Assembly: GCA_944387895.1 (NCBI GenBank)
Contig: CALXGQ010000015.1
Location: forward strand, 1 to 64,000
Source: an uncultured Clostridia bacterium
GTDB lineage: Bacteria > Bacillota > Clostridia > Oscillospirales > QAKW01
Direction: 5' to 3'
DNA: 64,000 bases
Part shown: one piece after another, positions 22,718-31,110 of the stretch
Layout of the letters: each line of letters starts with the position of its first letter
Numbering within the stretch: position 1 is the stretch's first letter
The notes under the pieces: model-generated
Seen by the model: the letters and a program-made list of their open reading frames with translations, nothing else
What the model was told of the DNA's origin: nothing
Database searches by the model: none
Position numbers and translations under genes: made by a program

Positions 22718-25396
22718 ATGCTGGAGGTAAGGCACCTATCTAAAATTTACCGGCCGAAAAAAGGGATTCCGGTAACGGCGCTGAAGGATATCAATATCAC
22801 CTTCCCCGATACGGGCATGGTTTTTCTGGTGGGAAAATCCGGGAGCGGGAAATCGACGCTGTTGAACGTGCTGGGCGGCCTGGATCGTTATGATCAGGGG
22901 GAGATCATCATCAAAGGCGTTTCCTCGCGGGATTTCAGGCAGCGGCATTTTGATTCCTATCGCAATACTTATGTCGGATTCATTTTTCAGGAATATAATA
23001 TTCTGGAGGAATTTACCGTTGGCGCCAATATCGTGCTGGCGCTTCAGCTTCAGGGCAGAAAGGCTACGGACGCGGAGCTGAATGAAATTTTGGAGGAAGT
23101 GGATCTGGCCGGATATGGCAACCGCCGCCCGAACGAGCTTTCCGGCGGACAGAAGCAGCGGGTGGCGATCGCCCGCGCTCTGGTGAAAAAGCCGGAGATC
23201 ATCATGGCGGACGAGCCGACCGGCGCGCTGGATTCCACGACCGGGCGGCAGGTTCTGGAAACGCTGAAAAGGCTTTCCGACGAGCGGCTGGTTCTGGTGG
23301 TGTCCCACGACCGTGAATTTGCGGAGCAGTATGCCGACCGCATCATTGAACTGGCGGACGGAGAGATCGTCCGCGATGTGGAGCGGGTCGGAGAACCGTT
23401 GCCGGAGGAGGAGAAGCCGGTTTCCTTCGGCGAAGACGGGATCGAGATTCAGGCCGGCTATCAGCTGACGGAGGAGGACCGGCAGGCCATCAACGCCTAT
23501 CTGGCGGCCGAAGCAACAGGGCGGGTGTCGCTATGGCGGAGGGAGAAGCGCAAAGCTTCCTTTCTGCCGACGGATCCGGAGAAGATCCCGCACCAAAAGG
23601 GCGGAAATTTCAAGCTGATCCGATCCAGGCTCCCGTTGAAAAACGCCTTTCGGATCGGCGGGAGCAGCCTGAAATATAAAAAGCTGCGGCTGGTAGTCAC
23701 GATCTTTCTCTCCTGCGTCGCCTTTTCGCTCTTCGGGCTGGCGGATACCTTCAGCGCTTATCAGCACGAAGAGGTCTGCACAAAATCCATTATGGATACC
23801 GGCATCCGCTATGCCTCTATTTCCAGGCAGGTGAGCCGGGAGGATTACTGGATCAATACAAACGGGCTTCAGGAGGAACTGGCGGCCTTTGAGCGCGAAA
23901 CCGGCGTTCACTTAAAGGGGGTCAGCAGCTTTTCGCTGTCGTTGTCCTTTGAGGATCAGATCGATCCCGAAAGCGATCGGGAGCTTTATGCTGCCGGTTT
24001 TACCGGGTTTACCGCTCTAACGCAGGACGATCTGCGGGCGATGGGCTATTCTCTGCAGGCTGGGCGCCTTCCGGAGGGAGACGCAAAGGAGCTGGCGGTG
24101 AGCAGTTATCTGGCCGAAACCTTTGTCCAATGCGGCTACCGACCCTACGGCGCAGAGGAATATCAAAGGCTTTCCAGCCGGGAAGAGCTTCTTGGCAAGA
24201 CCCTTACCTTAAACGGAACGGATTATACGGTGGTGGGGATCGTGGATACCCGGCTGGATCTATCCCGCTACCAGAGCCTGACGGACGAAGAAGAGCAGCG
24301 CACAACGGCGGAAGAGCTGATTCTTTACGCGCTGCAAAATGAATTTCGGTATGTCCAGAACTACAGTCTGGCCCGGGTGGCCATGGTGAGCGGCGAGGTC
24401 TTTGCGGATCTGGCGGAGGAAATGCCGCCGGTAAGCGACTGTGTGTTCGGAAATATATATTTCTACAACGATACCCAGACGCTGGCGCCCTATAAAGTCG
24501 GCCGTCTTGCAGATTTTGCGGCGGATGAGATCCTCTGGCTGGACGGGGAACGCAAGGAGCTGGCGGAGAACGAGATCATCATTTCTGCGGATTTTCTGAC
24601 GCCAGGCAACGGAGAAGAGCCGTTTGATGCGACGTCTTATCCCTCCGATGAGGAGCTGGCCGCCGCCGCGGCGGAGATCGGGGCGCTTTCCGGGAACCTT
24701 CTTTATTATTATGAAGACTGCACCCGGTTCCTCAGCGACATCCGAATCGTGGGGGTTCTTCCTATGGAAAACCGGGACGAGCGCGGATACAATGCGGCGA
24801 TCGTGGCCGATCCTTATTATCAGGCGCTGACGTTCGGCGGAGAATATGAATTTGCCGTAGGCGGAATGCCGGAGGGGCGGGATCAGATCCGCGGCATGAT
24901 CGAATACTGTTATAACAGCGAGGATTCTGTTCGTTACCCGCTCATGAATTCCGTCACCTATGAGCTGGATATGGTAAACGACGTGCTGAAAACCATGGCG
25001 AAGGTCTTTCTTTATATCGGGTTGGGCTTTGCCCTTTTCGCGGCGCTGATGCTGGCGAACTTTATCGCCACCAGCATTGCCCATAAAAAGCAGGAGATCG
25101 GTATCCTGCGGGCGATCGGTTCGCGGGGCAGCGATGTTTTCCGCATCTTCTTTTCCGAGAGCTTTATCATTGCCATGATCAATTTTGTCTTATCGTCCAT
25201 CGGCGTAGGGCTGGCTTCCGCCGGGATCAACTGGATCCTGCGGGAAAACGGGATCCTGATCAGCGTTTTGACTTTCGGGCCAAGGCAGATCCTGCTTCTT
25301 CTGGCGGTGAGTCTGTTTGTGGCGGCGGTTTCCAGCTATCTGCCGGTGCGCAGGATCGCCGCAAAACGGCCGATCGACGCCATCAGAAATCGCTGA
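22718..25396 (+). CDS. ABC ATPase-FtsX permease fusion protein
   Basis: This 892-residue protein carries both transporter functions. The ATPase is at residues 1-225: Walker A GKSGSGKS near 41, Q-loop 'FIFQEYNIL', signature '[15 protein letters not shown]' near 142, Walker B '[12 protein letters not shown]'. A charged linker follows (about 225-310), then an anchor helix near 325-345, a large extracellular region (about 350-755) and a C-terminal three-helix FtsX domain with '[17 protein letters not shown]'. As in MacB, a homodimer would supply the needed domains. With the adjacent wall enzymes it probably acts at the envelope; the substrate is unknown. Confidence 0.88.
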   Translation: MLEVRHLSKIYRPKKGIPVTALKDINITFPDTGMVFLVGKSGSGKSTLLNVLGGLDRYDQGEIIIKGVSSRDFRQRHFDSYRNTYVGFIFQEYNILEEFTVGANIVLALQLQGRKATDAELNEILEEVDLAGYGNRRPNELSGGQKQRVAIARALVKKPEIIMADEPTGALDSTTGRQVLETLKRLSDERLVLVVSHDREFAEQYADRIIELADGEIVRDVERVGEPLPEEEKPVSFGEDGIEIQAGYQLTEEDRQAINAYLAAEATGRVSLWRREKRKASFLPTDPEKIPHQKGGNFKLIRSRLPLKNAFRIGGSSLKYKKLRLVVTIFLSCVAFSLFGLADTFSAYQHEEVCTKSIMDTGIRYASISRQVSREDYWINTNGLQEELAAFERETGVHLKGVSSFSLSLSFEDQIDPESDRELYAAGFTGFTALTQDDLRAMGYSLQAGRLPEGDAKELAVSSYLAETFVQCGYRPYGAEEYQRLSSREELLGKTLTLNGTDYTVVGIVDTRLDLSRYQSLTDEEEQRTTAEELILYALQNEFRYVQNYSLARVAMVSGEVFADLAEEMPPVSDCVFGNIYFYNDTQTLAPYKVGRLADFAADEILWLDGERKELAENEIIISADFLTPGNGEEPFDATSYPSDEELAAAAAEIGALSGNLLYYYEDCTRFLSDIRIVGVLPMENRDERGYNAAIVADPYYQALTFGGEYEFAVGGMPEGRDQIRGMIEYCYNSEDSVRYPLMNSVTYELDMVNDVLKTMAKVFLYIGLGFALFAALMLANFIATSIAHKKQEIGILRAIGSRGSDVFRIFFSESFIIAMINFVLSSIGVGLASAGINWILRENGILISVLTFGPRQILLLLAVSLFVAAVSSYLPVRRIAAKRPIDAIRNR

Positions 25397-25437
25397 GCAA
25401 AAAGAAGTACTCGGCTTTGCCTAAGGGGGAAATACGG

Positions 25438-26163
25438 ATGAGCAACAAAAAGAAAAAGGTCGGCAGGATCCTACTCTGGTCGTTTCTGGGGCTGGTTGCG
25501 GCGGCGGTGGTCTTTTGCGCGGTCTACGGAATCTGGGGCTATCGCCTGTATCGGGCGGCGCTGGAGGAATGTCCGCTGGAGCAGAAGGTGGAGGAGATTC
25601 GGAGCAACGAGCATTATTCCCGGCTGGGGGAGCTTCCCGTCGTTTTTCAGGAGGCGGTGGTCGCCGTGGAGGATCACCGGTTTTATTCCCATGGCGGGAT
25701 CGATCTGATTTCCATCGCCCGGGCGGCCTGGAACAATTTATGCAGCCTCTCCTTCAAAGAGGGCGGCAGCACCATTACCCAGCAACTGGCTAAAAATCTG
25801 TATTTTTCTCAGGAACGGAAGCTGGAGCGCAAGGCGGCGGAGGTCTTTATGGCGCGGGCCATCGAGAAGGCCTATGAAAAGGATGAAATCCTGGAGCTGT
25901 ATGTCAACTGCATCTATTACGGGAGCGGTTATTACTGCATCTATGACGCTTCCGTCGGGTACTACGATAAGGAACCCTGGCAACTGAGTGATTATGAATG
26001 CACCGTTCTTGCCGGGCTGCCCAACGCGCCTTCGGTCTATGATCCCACGATCAATCCCGATCTGACGGCGCAGCGGCAGGCGCAGGTTCTGGAGAAGATG
26101 GTGCGTTACGGTTATCTCAGCGAGGAGGAAGCAGATGAAATTGCAAAGCAAGGGGAAGCATAG
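25438..26163 (+). CDS. Monofunctional peptidoglycan glycosyltransferase (GT51)
   Basis: This 241-residue membrane-anchored enzyme polymerises lipid II into glycan strands. One N-terminal helix (about 12-34) is followed by the GT51 domain: 'AVVAVEDHRFYSHGGID' near 72-88 (catalytic Glu), 'GGSTITQQLAKNLYF' near 108 and 'ILELYVNCIYYGSG' near 145. No transpeptidase domain follows, so it resembles MtgA/SgtB rather than PBP1. The ATG at 25438 follows AAGGGGGA; seven further in-frame upstream codons are less likely coding. It begins 41 bp after the ABC fusion gene and its last 29 bases overlap the DUF1287 gene. Confidence 0.9.
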   Translation: MSNKKKKVGRILLWSFLGLVAAAVVFCAVYGIWGYRLYRAALEECPLEQKVEEIRSNEHYSRLGELPVVFQEAVVAVEDHRFYSHGGIDLISIARAAWNNLCSLSFKEGGSTITQQLAKNLYFSQERKLERKAAEVFMARAIEKAYEKDEILELYVNCIYYGSGYYCIYDASVGYYDKEPWQLSDYECTVLAGLPNAPSVYDPTINPDLTAQRQAQVLEKMVRYGYLSEEEADEIAKQGEA

Positions 26164-26842
26164 ACTCTGGATCGCGGCGGCGGTGGCGGCTGTGCTTGCG
26201 TTAGCGGGGGTCGGCGCGGCGTATCATTGGGGGCTGATCCCGCGTAAAAGCTACACGGCGGCTGATTTCGGCATCCAGACGGCGGTCAGCCCGGTGGACT
26301 ACAACGGCAACGGCAGCGATGATTACGCCGATCTTTTAAAGGGCGCGAAAAAGGACGCGAAAAACCATCCGCGGTACGACGGATCCTATTATGAAGGGGG
26401 CTATCCTCCGGAGGATATCGGGGTTTGCACCGATCTTGTCTGGCGGGCGTTCCGGGAGGCCGGCTATGCCCTGAAAGACATGGTGGACGCGGATATCCAA
26501 AACCGTCCGGAAGCTTATCCGCATATCGAAAAAAGGGACAGCAACATCGATTTCCGGCGGGTGACCAATCTGCATATCTTCTTTTCGGAATATGGGCAGT
26601 CGCTGACCACGGATGTGGCAAAAATCGACGCATGGCAGCCCGGCGACATCGTTATCTTCGGCGCCAACGAGCACGTGGGGATCATATCCGATAAGCGCAA
26701 TGCGGTCGGCCAGCCCTATGTTCTGCATAACGGCGGGCAGTTGATCCGGGAGGAGGACATTTTGTCGGAGAAAAAGGTGACGGGGCATTTCCGGTTCGAC
26801 GCCTCCGGGATCCCGGAGGAGGTTTTGAAGCCCTTTGAATAA
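26135..26842 (+). CDS. DUF1287 family exported protein
   Basis: This 235-residue protein has one N-terminal membrane segment (about 11-32) and an extracellular DUF1287 domain (YijF-like), which has the NlpC/P60-type papain-like layout: 'PEDIGVCTDLVWRAF' near 90-105 (candidate catalytic Cys), 'WQPGDIVIFGANEHVGIISD' near 165-185 (candidate His) and 'VLHNGG' near 197. This suggests a wall-directed amidase or peptidase, not proven for the family. It overlaps the glycosyltransferase gene by 29 bp, so the two are made together, and a strong terminator follows. Confidence 0.85.
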   Translation: MKLQSKGKHRLWIAAAVAAVLALAGVGAAYHWGLIPRKSYTAADFGIQTAVSPVDYNGNGSDDYADLLKGAKKDAKNHPRYDGSYYEGGYPPEDIGVCTDLVWRAFREAGYALKDMVDADIQNRPEAYPHIEKRDSNIDFRRVTNLHIFFSEYGQSLTTDVAKIDAWQPGDIVIFGANEHVGIISDKRNAVGQPYVLHNGGQLIREEDILSEKKVTGHFRFDASGIPEEVLKPFE

Positions 26843-26848
26843 AAAAGC

Positions 26849-26879
26849 AAGCGGAGCCTGATCAGGCTCCGCTTTTTTA
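26849..26879 (+). terminator. Terminator after DUF1287 gene
   Basis: Stem AAGCGGAGCCTG / CAGGCTCCGCTT (26849-26860, 26863-26874) with a 2-base apex, then TTTTTT. Confidence 0.88.
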
Positions 26880-26886
26880 ATCCGGG

Positions 26887-26901
26887 TTAAAAGAATTTTA
26901 A
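26887..26901 (+). promoter_or_regulatory. Candidate OmpR-type direct repeat
   Basis: TTAAAAGAATT followed by TTAAGAAAGAT gives TTAA half-sites exactly 11 bp apart, just upstream of the promoter of the following two-component operon. This would fit autoregulation. Confidence 0.4.
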
Positions 26902-26913
26902 GAAAGATAGAAG

Positions 26914-26942
26914 TTGGATTTTAATGATTGATCTGCTAAAAT
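26914..26942 (+). promoter_or_regulatory. Promoter of second two-component operon
   Basis: TTGGAT (26914-26919), 17 bp, TAAAAT (26937-26942); GGAGGTGAAGG precedes the ATG at 26962. Confidence 0.6.
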
Positions 26943-26961
26943 AGCAATCGGAGGTGAAGGT

Positions 26962-27660
26962 ATGTATCGAATCCTGATTTGTGACGATGAGAAGGATATC
27001 GTGGCAGCATTGAAAATATATCTGGAGGCGGAAGGGTATGAAACGGTCGTGGCCTATAACGGCCGGGAGGCGCTGGAGATCGCCGACCGGGAAGAGTTGC
27101 ATCTGGCGCTGCTGGATATCATGATGCCGGAGATGGACGGAATCACCACGATGGTCCGGCTGCGGGAAAAAAGCAATCTGCCGGTGATTCTGCTGACCGC
27201 CAAAAGCGAGGGCGTCGATAAGGTGCTGGGCTTGAACGTGGGGGCGGATGATTATATCACCAAGCCTTTCAGTCCGATGGAGCTGCTGGCGCGGGTCAAA
27301 AGCCAGCTGCGTCGTTACTTCCAGTTGGGCAGTAATATGGCGAAGGAGGAGCAGAGCGTTTGTACGGTAGGAGGCGTTACCCTCAACGACAAAACCAAGG
27401 CTGTTTCGGTAGACGGAGAGCCGGTCAGTCTGACGCCTACCGAATATGAGATCCTCAAGCTGCTGATGCAGCATCCCGGCGAGGTTTTTTCTCCCCGGGA
27501 GATTTACCGGTGCGTTTGGAACAACGCGCCCTACGGCGCGGAAAGCACGGTGGCTGTCCATATCCGGCATCTGCGGGAAAAGATCGAGATCGATCCGGCG
27601 GAACCGCGGTATCTGAAGGTGGTTTGGGCGCAGGGCTATAAAATGGAGGGTGAGAAATGA
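26962..27660 (+). CDS. OmpR-family response regulator (VanR-like)
   Basis: This 232-residue regulator has a receiver at residues 3-115 with acidic residues Asp8-Asp9-Glu10, phospho-acceptor Asp52 in LLDIMMPEMDG, Thr in 'LLTAKSE' and Lys in 'TKPFSP'. A winged-helix domain at about 130-230 contains 'ESTVAVHIRHLREKIE' and 'VVWAQGYKME'. It overlaps its kinase by 4 bp. The receiver and output sequences resemble the VanR/Clostridia group often linked to envelope stress. The upstream 11-bp repeat could be its own binding site. Targets are not evident, although the preceding wall-enzyme operon is the nearest candidate. Confidence 0.92.
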   Translation: MYRILICDDEKDIVAALKIYLEAEGYETVVAYNGREALEIADREELHLALLDIMMPEMDGITTMVRLREKSNLPVILLTAKSEGVDKVLGLNVGADDYITKPFSPMELLARVKSQLRRYFQLGSNMAKEEQSVCTVGGVTLNDKTKAVSVDGEPVSLTPTEYEILKLLMQHPGEVFSPREIYRCVWNNAPYGAESTVAVHIRHLREKIEIDPAEPRYLKVVWAQGYKMEGEK

Positions 27661-29498
27661 AGCTGAAATATAAATATTATTCCCTGCCGGTAAAGACAGT
27701 TCTGGTCGTTGCGGCGATCCTGCTGGCCGGAGTGGTGCTGGTGTCTACGTTGCTTTGCATCTGTCTTTTGAAGGAAAAATATTATTATTATTCCCATTCG
27801 GAAAGTGAAATCGTTGACAATGCGACCCGGCAGGTTCTGGATCATTACAATACAAATCTTGCGGGTTATTATATCCACGACGAGCTTGAGTATTACCATA
27901 GCCCGAGTAAAAACTATTATTATGAAATCCGGGACGCGAACGGGGCTATTTTGGCAGGCAATGTTTCGGGAGTAGAGGTTCTTTTATCGGAAAAAACGGT
28001 GCTGGAATTTGATATGGACCCGGAGGACGCAGTAACCGATACCATTGTGATAACCGGATATCTGGCTGCGCAGCCCACCGGGTTGGATGAGTTCGCCGTT
28101 ATGCGGGGGTGGGCTTCGCTTTTGTATCGGATGCGCTATGCGGCTTTTGTACTCCTGATTTTGAGCCTGCTGCTGGAGATTGGCGTTGTGATTTTTCTTC
28201 TTTGCAGCGCCGGCCGGCATCCCGGAGAGGATCAGCCGCGGCTGAACCCGCTGGATAAGCTGCCTTTTGAGCTGGTCATAGCGGCGCTGGCGCTGCTGCT
28301 CTGGATGACCTTTTATGCCGCGGACGTGTTCTGGTTCCTTTGCATTCCCTTTGGCATTCTTTTTCTGGCGCTGCTGCTCTGGTCCGCCATGAGCTTTGCT
28401 GCACGGCTGAAAACCGGCAGCTTTTTGCGCACCTGCCTGCTGGGCAGAGCAGGATTATGGATCGGGAGAAAGATCCGGCTTCTTTTTTCCGGCCTGCCGC
28501 TGGTTTGGAAATGTGCGGTACTTTTAGCCGCAGTCTGCTTTGCGGAGCTGCTGTTTCTGGCCGGTACCGCTTCAACGGACGGATTGCTCTTCCTCTGGGT
28601 CTGCGAAAAGGTGCTTCTGATTCCTTTTATCCTGTTGTCCGCCATATCCCTTTATAAGCTCCGGGAAGGCGGAAAACGGATGGCGCAGGGTGAAATCGGC
28701 GCGCGGGTGGAATCCCGCTGGCTGATTGGGCCTTTCAAGGATTTCGGCGTTGTCCTCAATTCGATCGGCAACGGTCTTAATCAGGCGGTGGAGGAGCGCA
28801 TGAAAAGCGAACGGTTCAAAACGGAGTTGATCACCAATGTTTCCCACGATATCAAAACACCGCTGACCTCGATCATCAGTTATGTGGATCTGCTGAAAAA
28901 GGCGGACAGAAAGGACGAGGAAACCATCGACCGGTATCTGGAGGTTCTGGATCGGCAGTCGGCCCGTTTGAAAAAGCTGATCGACGATCTGATTGAGGCT
29001 TCCAAAGCCTCTACCGGAAATCTGGCGGTTCATCCGGAGCCTTGCAACGCAGGCGTTCTGCTGAGCCAGATTTTGGGCGAATACGACGCACGCCTTCAGG
29101 AACGGGAGCTGGAGCCGGTTCTCCACCAGCCGGATGAAGAGTTTTTCATTTCGGCCGATCCCCGTCATCTCTGGCGGATCCTGGATAATCTGATGTCCAA
29201 TGCCTTGAAATATGCCCAGGCCGGAACCAGAGTATATCTGGATCTCTCGGCCGATGAGCGGGAAGTAACGCTGGTTTTCCGCAATATCTCCCGGGAGGCG
29301 CTGCATATCAGCGGCGAAGAACTGATGAACCGGTTTGTGCGGGGGGATAGCTCCCGCAGTACCGAGGGAAGCGGGCTGGGTCTTTCCATTGCCCGGAGCC
29401 TGGCTGAGCTTCAGGGCGGAACGCTGGTGATCGTGATCGACGGCGATCTCTTCAAGGCGATCCTGAAATTCCCGCGCATCCCTGCGGAGCGGACATAA
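27657..29498 (+). CDS. Multi-pass sensor histidine kinase
   Basis: This 613-residue kinase has an N-terminal helix (about 14-37), an extracellular domain of about 120 residues, then five further membrane segments (about 160-183, 205-222, 224-245, 283-303, 312-333). A HAMP-like linker follows, then HisKA 'VSHDIKTPLTSIISYVDLL' with His397, and an ATPase domain with 'ILDNLMSNALKYA' (N box) and 'GSGLGLSIARSLAELQGG' (G2). The usual DxGxG G1 box is replaced by 'VFRNISREALHISGEELMNR', typical of a VanS-like subgroup, not decay. It overlaps the response regulator by 4 bp. Confidence 0.9.
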   Translation: MKLKYKYYSLPVKTVLVVAAILLAGVVLVSTLLCICLLKEKYYYYSHSESEIVDNATRQVLDHYNTNLAGYYIHDELEYYHSPSKNYYYEIRDANGAILAGNVSGVEVLLSEKTVLEFDMDPEDAVTDTIVITGYLAAQPTGLDEFAVMRGWASLLYRMRYAAFVLLILSLLLEIGVVIFLLCSAGRHPGEDQPRLNPLDKLPFELVIAALALLLWMTFYAADVFWFLCIPFGILFLALLLWSAMSFAARLKTGSFLRTCLLGRAGLWIGRKIRLLFSGLPLVWKCAVLLAAVCFAELLFLAGTASTDGLLFLWVCEKVLLIPFILLSAISLYKLREGGKRMAQGEIGARVESRWLIGPFKDFGVVLNSIGNGLNQAVEERMKSERFKTELITNVSHDIKTPLTSIISYVDLLKKADRKDEETIDRYLEVLDRQSARLKKLIDDLIEASKASTGNLAVHPEPCNAGVLLSQILGEYDARLQERELEPVLHQPDEEFFISADPRHLWRILDNLMSNALKYAQAGTRVYLDLSADEREVTLVFRNISREALHISGEELMNRFVRGDSSRSTEGSGLGLSIARSLAELQGGTLVIVIDGDLFKAILKFPRIPAERT

Positions 29499-29505
29499 AA
29501 CAAAC

Positions 29506-29546
29506 AACCGCCCCCGTTTGTGCAGGAAGCACAAACGGGGGCGGTT
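29506..29546. terminator. 18-bp hairpin between convergent genes
   Basis: Perfect 18-bp stem (29506-29523 with 29529-29546; core CCGCCCCCGTTTGTGC) and a 5-base loop. On the minus strand it is followed by GTTTGTTTTA, so it mainly ends the G5/3D gene. On the plus strand there is no T tract. Confidence 0.75.
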
Positions 29547-29583
29547 CATCATACGATCCCGGAGGGACGTTTGTTGTTTTGCG

Positions 29584-30825
29584 TCAGAGAATATAAACAT
29601 TGACGGTGCGTCTGCCGAAGGCGTAGGCTTCGGTGCGGGTATTGACGCAGATATCGATCTTATAGCCCTTGATGGCGCCGCCGGTATCGGCGGCAATGGC
29701 TGTTCCGTAGATATATTTGCCGTCCGGGGTTTCCACGTAGACCTTGGTGCCCAGCGGGATAACCTTGGGATCTACGGCTACAACGCCCCACTGCGCCGGT
29801 AATCCGGTGGCGGTGGTGCCGCCCGCGGAATATGCGGTGGCGGTCATGGAGATCACCTTTTTATAGGAGGAGGGCGCGGAAGAGGTCTTTTTGAAGGTGG
29901 AACGCACTTTGGTGCCGACCAGAATGATTTCATCCACCGGCTCTTTGGTGACCTCGCTGGAAATCAGCTCCCGGTCGCTTTCCTCGCCGTTGATATAGGT
30001 GACGGAATAGGTGAGAACCTTTTCGCCCTCTTCGCCTTCCTGGGCCACTTTGGTTTCTCCAACGTAAAGCTCCTCGGTTTCTTTTTTCACAGTATCATAA
30101 TCAACGGCAACCGTTTCGCTTACCTGCCCGCCGGTCACCCGATCCAGCGTGATCTGCATCCCGGAAGAAAGGGGATCGGTCGCCGGATGGCTGAGGATAT
30201 CCTCTTCACCGCAGGTAAGACCGGCTTTTTCCAGCGCGTCGGCAACGGTGCCACTGGCCAGATTGACGGTAACGGTTGCGCCGTCCGCGGTGATGGAAAC
30301 GGGGAATGCGCGGGCGATCTGAACGGTGATGACGCCGCTTTCGCCGCTCATTTCAAATTCATCGCCGTCGGCCAGCGTCAGGCCGGCCTTGCTCAGAATG
30401 GATTCCTCATCGGTCAGAATGGCGTAAAAGGAATCGATTTGCGCGCCGTCTTCAAAGATGTCTACCCGCCGGATGGTGACCGTGATCACAGACAACAGCA
30501 TGGAGGTGATCAGGCAGAAGCTGACGACGGCGGTGGAAATGCGGTGCCGCCGGATGAATTTTTCCGTTTTGGCGGCTCCGGAGGTGATCCGCGCTGCAAG
30601 GGGACGCGCCTTTTTCACAGCCGCCCGGAAAAGAGCGGCGGCGCTCCGGCAGAAAGATACTGCGGCGGTGCGCAGGATTGCGCTGATCCGCGCCGCAAAG
30701 GGACGAACCTTTTTCATGGCCGCCCGGAAAAGAGTGGCTGCGCTCCGGCAGAAAGATGCCGCGCCGGTGCCGGCTGCCGCGGCTTTTTGCCCGATACGCA
30801 GAAGTATTTTCCTGATTTTCAGCAT
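29584..30825 (-). CDS. YabE-like G5/3D-domain cell-wall protein
   Basis: This 413-residue membrane-anchored wall protein has an Ala/Arg-rich cytoplasmic N-terminus holding two 24-residue copies of 'SFCRSAA.LFRAA' (residues 24-47 and 57-80), one helix (97-117), DUF348-like segments ('ILTDEESILSKAGL', 'TVADALEKAGLTC'), a G5 region ('YDTVKKETEELYVG...') and a C-terminal 3D domain ('MTATAYSAGGTTATG', 'DPKVIPLGTKVYV', 'AADTGGAIKGYKIDI') with the three conserved Asp residues. The 3D fold resembles lytic transglycosylases. The start at 30825 follows AAAGGAG. It has a strong promoter with a WalR-like box over the transcription start. Confidence 0.88.
   Translation of the reverse strand: MLKIRKILLRIGQKAAAAGTGAASFCRSAATLFRAAMKKVRPFAARISAILRTAAVSFCRSAAALFRAAVKKARPLAARITSGAAKTEKFIRRHRISTAVVSFCLITSMLLSVITVTIRRVDIFEDGAQIDSFYAILTDEESILSKAGLTLADGDEFEMSGESGVITVQIARAFPVSITADGATVTVNLASGTVADALEKAGLTCGEEDILSHPATDPLSSGMQITLDRVTGGQVSETVAVDYDTVKKETEELYVGETKVAQEGEEGEKVLTYSVTYINGEESDRELISSEVTKEPVDEIILVGTKVRSTFKKTSSAPSSYKKVISMTATAYSAGGTTATGLPAQWGVVAVDPKVIPLGTKVYVETPDGKYIYGTAIAADTGGAIKGYKIDICVNTRTEAYAFGRRTVNVYIL
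30586..30756 (-). repeat. Internal 99-bp-period duplication in the G5/3D gene
   Basis: Codons 57-80 repeat codons 24-47 with 20 of 24 residues identical, offset by 33 codons. Both copies are basic and alanine-rich and lie before the membrane helix. Confidence 0.7.
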
Positions 30826-30965
30826 AAATGATTCTCCTTTTTCGTGATAGGCGGGCGCAGGACTGCGCGTTTGGTCGGTTTTCAATGCTGCCTATCCTTA
30901 TTTTGGATTTTTCTTTCCAATTTTATGCAGGTCATGGGGCGAAAATTACAATTCGGTTTCAAAAG

Positions 30966-30982
30966 ATTACAAAACCGTTACA
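30966..30982 (-). promoter_or_regulatory. WalR-like binding site
   Basis: On the minus strand TGTAAC-GGTTT-TGTAAT exactly fits the WalR consensus TGTWAH-N5-TGTWAH. It begins 1 bp after the -10 box and covers the predicted transcription start, a position suited to repression. Confidence 0.6.
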
Positions 30983-30983
30983 T

Positions 30984-31012
30984 AGTATAGCGAGAAAAGC
31001 AGGATTTGTCAA
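30984..31012 (-). promoter_or_regulatory. Strong promoter of the G5/3D gene
   Basis: Minus strand TTGACA (31007-31012), 17 bp, TATACT (30984-30989). The leader of about 150 nt can fold a GATAGGC/GCCTATC hairpin just before the ribosome site. Confidence 0.85.
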
Positions 31013-31023
31013 GCTTTTTGACA

Positions 31024-31049
31024 AAAAAGTTACAGCAATGTAACTTTTT
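31024..31049. repeat. 10-bp inverted repeat upstream of the G5/3D promoter
   Basis: AAAAAGTTAC-AGCAAT-GTAACTTTTT is a perfect inverted repeat lying just upstream of the -35 region of the minus-strand promoter. It could be an operator or a weak terminator. Confidence 0.5.
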
Positions 31050-31053
31050 CAAC

Positions 31054-31089
31054 AAAAAAACAAGCGTTTCCGAGCAGGCGGAAACGCTT
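31054..31089 (-). terminator. Terminator of the five-gene envelope operon
   Basis: Stem AAGCGTTTCC / GGAAACGCTT (31062-31071, 31080-31089) with 8-base loop. On the minus strand it is followed by TTGTTTTTTT. Confidence 0.85.
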
Positions 31090-31110
31090 ATGCAGAGCGG
31101 AGGCGGGAGC

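Noticed and set aside
30826-30977. Possible c-di-AMP (ydaO-type) riboswitch in the leader of the G5/3D gene
   Set aside because: Such leaders often carry one, but the conserved core is not visible. Only a simple GATAGGC/GCCTATC hairpin near the ribosome site is seen.
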